Source: an uncultured Spirochaetales bacterium
Lineage (GTDB): Bacteria; Spirochaetota; Spirochaetia; Sphaerochaetales; Sphaerochaetaceae
Direction: 5' to 3'
NCBI GenBank assembly: GCA_934276695.1
Contig: CAKQTF010000037.1
Location: 1-8,230 of the forward strand
Length of the DNA stretch: 8,230 nucleotides
In this document: positions 6,341 to 8,230 of the stretch, piece by piece
How positions within the stretch are numbered: position 1 is the first letter of the stretch
Layout of the letters: each line of letters starts with the position of its first letter
The notes under the pieces: generated by a model
Seen by the model: the letters and a program-made list of their open reading frames with translations, nothing else
Told to the model about the DNA's origin: nothing
Databases searched by the model: none
Program-made: the position numbers and the translations under genes

Positions 6341-6847
6341 ATGGAAAAGGCAAGAGATAAAGAAGTCAAAGACGGATATGTAGAGAAGCTTGTAAAGCTG
6401 AACCGTGTTGCTAAAGTAGTTAAGGGTGGTAGAAGATTCTCTTATTCTGCCCTTGTTGTAGTAGGCTACGGTGATGGTAGAGTCGGTTACGGATTTGGAA
6501 AAGCAAATGACGTGACTGATGCTATCAGAAAAGCAACAGAGCATGCTAAGAACAGCGTCATCACAGTTCCTCTCAAAGGCAACACCATCCCTCATGATAT
6601 AATCGGCGATTTTAAGAGTGCATCAATTCTCTTAAAGCCAGCTGTTCCTGGTACTGGTGTTATTGCAGGCGGTGCTGTTCGCTTAGTTTGTGATGCAGCA
6701 GGTATTAAAGATGTCCTTTCAAAGTCACTTGGTTCCAGAAATGCAATCAACACAGTAAAGGCAACCTTTGATGCTTTTGAGCACCTCTACGATGCTGGTG
6801 CAGTCGCAAAATCCAGAGGTAAGACTCTGAAGGAAATGTGGAGTTAA
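6341..6847 (+). CDS. rpsE: 30S ribosomal protein S5
   Basis: The 168-residue product is full length (E. coli 167). The double-stranded RNA-binding-like N-terminal domain shows [26 protein letters not shown] (17-42) and [14 protein letters not shown] (45-58). The C-terminal domain shows [12 protein letters not shown] (103-114), the [13 protein letters not shown] block (120-132) and [12 protein letters not shown]5 lies at the mRNA entry channel with S3 and S4 and helps maintain decoding accuracy. The loop VVKGGRR (26-32), where spectinomycin-resistance changes map in other bacteria, has the ordinary sequence. AGGAG (6331-6335), starting inside the rplR TAG, gives 5-base spacing. The rpmD start follows after two bases. 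Confidence 0.98.
   Translation: MEKARDKEVKDGYVEKLVKLNRVAKVVKGGRRFSYSALVVVGYGDGRVGYGFGKANDVTDAIRKATEHAKNSVITVPLKGNTIPHDIIGDFKSASILLKPAVPGTGVIAGGAVRLVCDAAGIKDVLSKSLGSRNAINTVKATFDAFEHLYDAGAVAKSRGKTLKEMWS
6840..6843 (+). promoter_or_regulatory. Shine-Dalgarno site deciding the rpmD start
   Basis: GGAG lies inside the last two rpsE codons, 6 bases before the ATG at 6850. An in-frame GTG at 6838 would add four residues but would itself overlap this site, so ATG 6850 ([12 protein letters not shown]) is taken as the real start. Confidence 0.75.
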
Positions 6848-6849
6848 TC

Positions 6850-7032
6850 ATGGCAAACCAGATAAAGATCACATTGGTGAAGGGACTTGCTGGAAAGCTT
6901 CCAGTTCAGAGAAAGACAGTAAAGGCTCTCGGACTTGGTAAGATTAACAGCTACGTTATTCGTGAGGATAATCCAGTCAACCGTGGCATGGTAAACACTA
7001 TCAGCCATATGGTAAAGGTTGAGGAGGTTTAA
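6850..7032 (+). CDS. rpmD: 50S ribosomal protein L30
   Basis: The 60-residue product matches bacterial L30 (59 in E. coli). It shows [33 protein letters not shown], the family's K(I/V)T.V.S..G....Q..T...LGL..(I/L)...V pattern, then [19 protein letters not shown], where RGM(V/I) and the V.H.V.V.E end are typical. L30 is a small 23S-binding protein absent from some bacterial lineages, so its presence here is mildly informative. The start is ATG 6850; an upstream GTG extension (MELI) is rejected because it overlaps the Shine-Dalgarno sequence and adds residues not found in the family. It sits 2 bases after rpsE and 2 before rplO, so all three are probably coupled. Confidence 0.97.
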   Translation: MANQIKITLVKGLAGKLPVQRKTVKALGLGKINSYVIREDNPVNRGMVNTISHMVKVEEV

Positions 7033-7034
7033 CG

Positions 7035-7466
7035 ATGGCACAGATTGTAAAACCATTTGGTGCTACAAAGAATAAGACTATTGTTGGCCGCGGCGCTTCT
7101 TCTAAGGGAAGAGCCTGCGGACGTGGCCATGATGGTCAGAACAGCCGCTCTGGCGGTGGTGTTCGCCCTGGTTTTGAGGGCGGACAGATGCCACTGTACA
7201 GACGTGTTGCTAGACGTGGTTTCTCTAACTACCCATTCAAGGAAGAGACTATTGCAGTCTCTCTCGCAACTCTTGATGCAGTATTTGAAAGTGGCGAGGT
7301 TGTTTCTGATGCAACTCTTAAGGAAAGGGGCGTAATCAAGGGTAAAGATGCTAAGGCAAAGATCCTTTCTGATGGCGAAGTGTCTAAGAAGTTCATTGTC
7401 GAAGGTGTCAAGACAAGTGCTGCTGCTGCTGAGAAAATCAAGGCTGCTGGTGGCGAGGTAAAATAA
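7035..7466 (+). CDS. rplO: 50S ribosomal protein L15
   Basis: The 143-residue product matches E. coli L15 (144). The glycine- and arginine-rich N-terminal extension (VGRGASSKGRACGRGHDGQNSRSGGGVRPGFEGGQMPLYRR, about 17-57) is the family signature and threads through 23S rRNA. The globular C-terminal domain ends in an alanine-rich helix. L15 is a late assembly protein of the 50S core. The RVARRGFSN segment (57-65) resembles spirochaete L15 sequences. Asp33 stands in 'GHDGQ' where Lys is usual (GHKGQ or GNKGQ). The Shine-Dalgarno site GAGGAGG (7021-7027), the strongest in the window, lies inside the end of rpmD with 7-base spacing. The gene ends in tandem TAA TAA. Confidence 0.98.
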   Translation: MAQIVKPFGATKNKTIVGRGASSKGRACGRGHDGQNSRSGGGVRPGFEGGQMPLYRRVARRGFSNYPFKEETIAVSLATLDAVFESGEVVSDATLKERGVIKGKDAKAKILSDGEVSKKFIVEGVKTSAAAAEKIKAAGGEVK

Positions 7467-7481
7467 TAAAAGGTAGATAGA

Positions 7482-8230
7482 ATGGCTAACACTCTAGTAG
7501 AAATGTTCAGAATGAAGGATATCAGGAAGAAGGTTCTTATTACCTTGGGATTGCTCTGTGTCACACGTATCGGAGCTTTCCTTCCAATTCCTGGAATTAA
7601 TCCTGGGGCTGTCTTGAACTATTATTCAAGCAACTCTAACAGTTTTACTGACTATCTGAACTTTTTCTCTGGTGGAGCTTTCGCTAATTTCTCTATTTTC
7701 ATGCTGGGAGTCATGCCATACATCAGCGTACAGATTATCATCCAGTTGCTGATGTTGGTTGTCCCATCCTTAAAGAAGCTGGCGCAGGATCCTCAGGGTT
7801 CAAAGAAGATTCAGCAGTATACACGTTATGGTACGATTGTTGTTTGTATCATCCAGTCTATTGCAGCAATTATGTATGCAAGCTCTATTCCTGGAGCTTT
7901 AGCTATTTCAACAGGAGCATTCATCCCTGTTGCGATTATCAGCATCACAGCTGGTACAATGCTTGAGATCTGGCTTGGAGAGAAGATCACTCAGTTTGGT
8001 ATTGGAAACGGTATCTCTCTTCTGATCTTTGCTGGTATTATTGCACGTATACCAAACGCTCTGTACTCTATGGTTAAGGGTGTTTCTGCAGGTACTATCA
8101 ATCCTGTTTCCCTTATTATTGTTGTAATTATGTATTTCTTTGTTGTTGCTCTTGTAATATACGAGGAGCAGGGACAGAGAAAGATTCCTGTGCAGTATGC
8201 AAGACGCGTAGTTGGCAGAAAGATGTATGG
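7482..8230 (+). CDS. secY: Protein translocase subunit SecY, N-terminal part (cut by window edge)
   Basis: An open frame of 249 codons plus two bases runs to the window end without a stop; full SecY proteins are about 430-450 residues. SecY is the channel subunit of the SecYEG translocon in the inner membrane. The sequence shows TM1 (about 18-37), the plug region FFSGGAFANFSIFMLG (61-76) leading into TM2 (to about 95), a cytoplasmic loop with KKIQQYTRYGT (108-118), TM3 (about 117-136), TM4 (about 146-165), FGIGNGISLLIFAGI (172-186) in TM5, TM6 (about 208-227) and the start of the cytoplasmic C5 loop, EEQGQRKIPVQYARRVVGR (228-246), which contacts SecA and the ribosome. AAAAGG (7468-7473) lies 8 bases before the ATG. 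Placement directly after rplO is canonical. Confidence 0.98.
   Translation, partial: MANTLVEMFRMKDIRKKVLITLGLLCVTRIGAFLPIPGINPGAVLNYYSSNSNSFTDYLNFFSGGAFANFSIFMLGVMPYISVQIIIQLLMLVVPSLKKLAQDPQGSKKIQQYTRYGTIVVCIIQSIAAIMYASSIPGALAISTGAFIPVAIISITAGTMLEIWLGEKITQFGIGNGISLLIFAGIIARIPNALYSMVKGVSAGTINPVSLIIVVIMYFFVVALVIYEEQGQRKIPVQYARRVVGRKMY

Larger units (their letters stand above)
1..8230 (+). other. Fused S10-spc ribosomal protein operon segment
   Basis: All 20 genes share one strand, and gaps range from a one-base overlap to 15 bases. There is no gap large enough for a promoter or an intrinsic terminator, and no A/T-rich stretch or hairpin plus T-run was noticed between genes. The whole segment is therefore inferred to be read as part of one long transcript. 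No stretch without a gene approaches 300 bases. An internal promoter buried inside a coding sequence cannot be excluded by eye. Confidence 0.85.

Noticed and set aside
6838..6849. GTG start extending rpmD by four residues
   Set aside because: It overlaps the Shine-Dalgarno sequence and the end of rpsE, and the family's N-terminus begins at the ATG at 6850.
7057..7335. A plus-strand open frame of 92 codons inside rplO
   Set aside because: A different-frame shadow of the rplO coding sequence; the in-frame L15 is full length and conserved.
7229..7564. A 111-codon minus-strand open frame opposite rplO/secY
   Set aside because: Its reading reflects antisense of the conserved rplO and secY codons; nothing in it resembles a known protein.
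8228..8230. secY as a truncated pseudogene
   Set aside because: The frame is open to the last base and all expected SecY motifs are in order, so the truncation is only the window edge.
1..8230. A hidden mobile element, RNA gene, CRISPR array or novel defence system
   Set aside because: Coding density is nearly complete, every gene is a recognised ribosomal protein or SecY in canonical order, and no gap exceeds 15 bases. There is no space for such an element.

Overview
The window lies inside the S10-spc ribosomal protein gene cluster of a bacterium. It holds 20 genes, all on the + strand, in the canonical order: the 3' end of rplD, then rplW, rplB, rpsS, rplV, rpsC, rplP, rpmC, rpsQ, rplN, rplX, rplE, rpsN, rpsH, rplF, rplR, rpsE, rpmD, rplO and the 5' part of secY. 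Eighteen genes are complete. Only rplD (left edge) and secY (right edge) are cut, by the window and not by mutation.

Organism: the protein sequences point to Spirochaetota, probably a Treponema- or Sphaerochaeta-like lineage. This is judged from remembered family patterns, not from a search. The clues are the L29 'VLGHLDNP...RRDIARLNT' pattern, the L15 'RVARRGFSN' segment, the S19 '[18 protein letters not shown]' block and the SecY 'QYTRYGTIVVCIIQS' block. Base composition looks intermediate (mid-40s % GC by eye, not computed). Glutamine is CAG at all 11 sites in the visible secY. Stops are TAA (14) or TAG (5), with no TGA among 19.

Layout: positions 1-3548 are the S10-operon part (rplD to rpsQ) and 3560-8230 the spc-operon part (rplN to secY). 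Only 11 bases separate the two, so there is no room for the separate spc promoter known in E. coli. No intergenic gap exceeds 15 bases and rplX/rplE overlap by one base, so everything visible looks like one co-transcribed, translationally coupled unit. Its promoter (upstream) and terminator (downstream) must lie outside the window. Many junctions fuse the stop codon to the next Shine-Dalgarno sequence (TAAGGAG or TAGGAG).

Function: the products are large-subunit proteins L4, L23, L2, L22, L16, L29, L14, L24, L5, L6, L18, L30 and L15, small-subunit proteins S19, S3, S17, S14, S8 and S5, and SecY, the core of the Sec protein-export channel. L4, L22 and L23 line or ring the peptide exit tunnel, near which SecY docks. 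I see no RNA gene, mobile element, CRISPR array, repeat family, foreign insertion or undescribed system. The most interesting points are small: substitutions at usually conserved rRNA-contact positions in L2, L16, L15, L6 and L22, and the regular stop/Shine-Dalgarno architecture.
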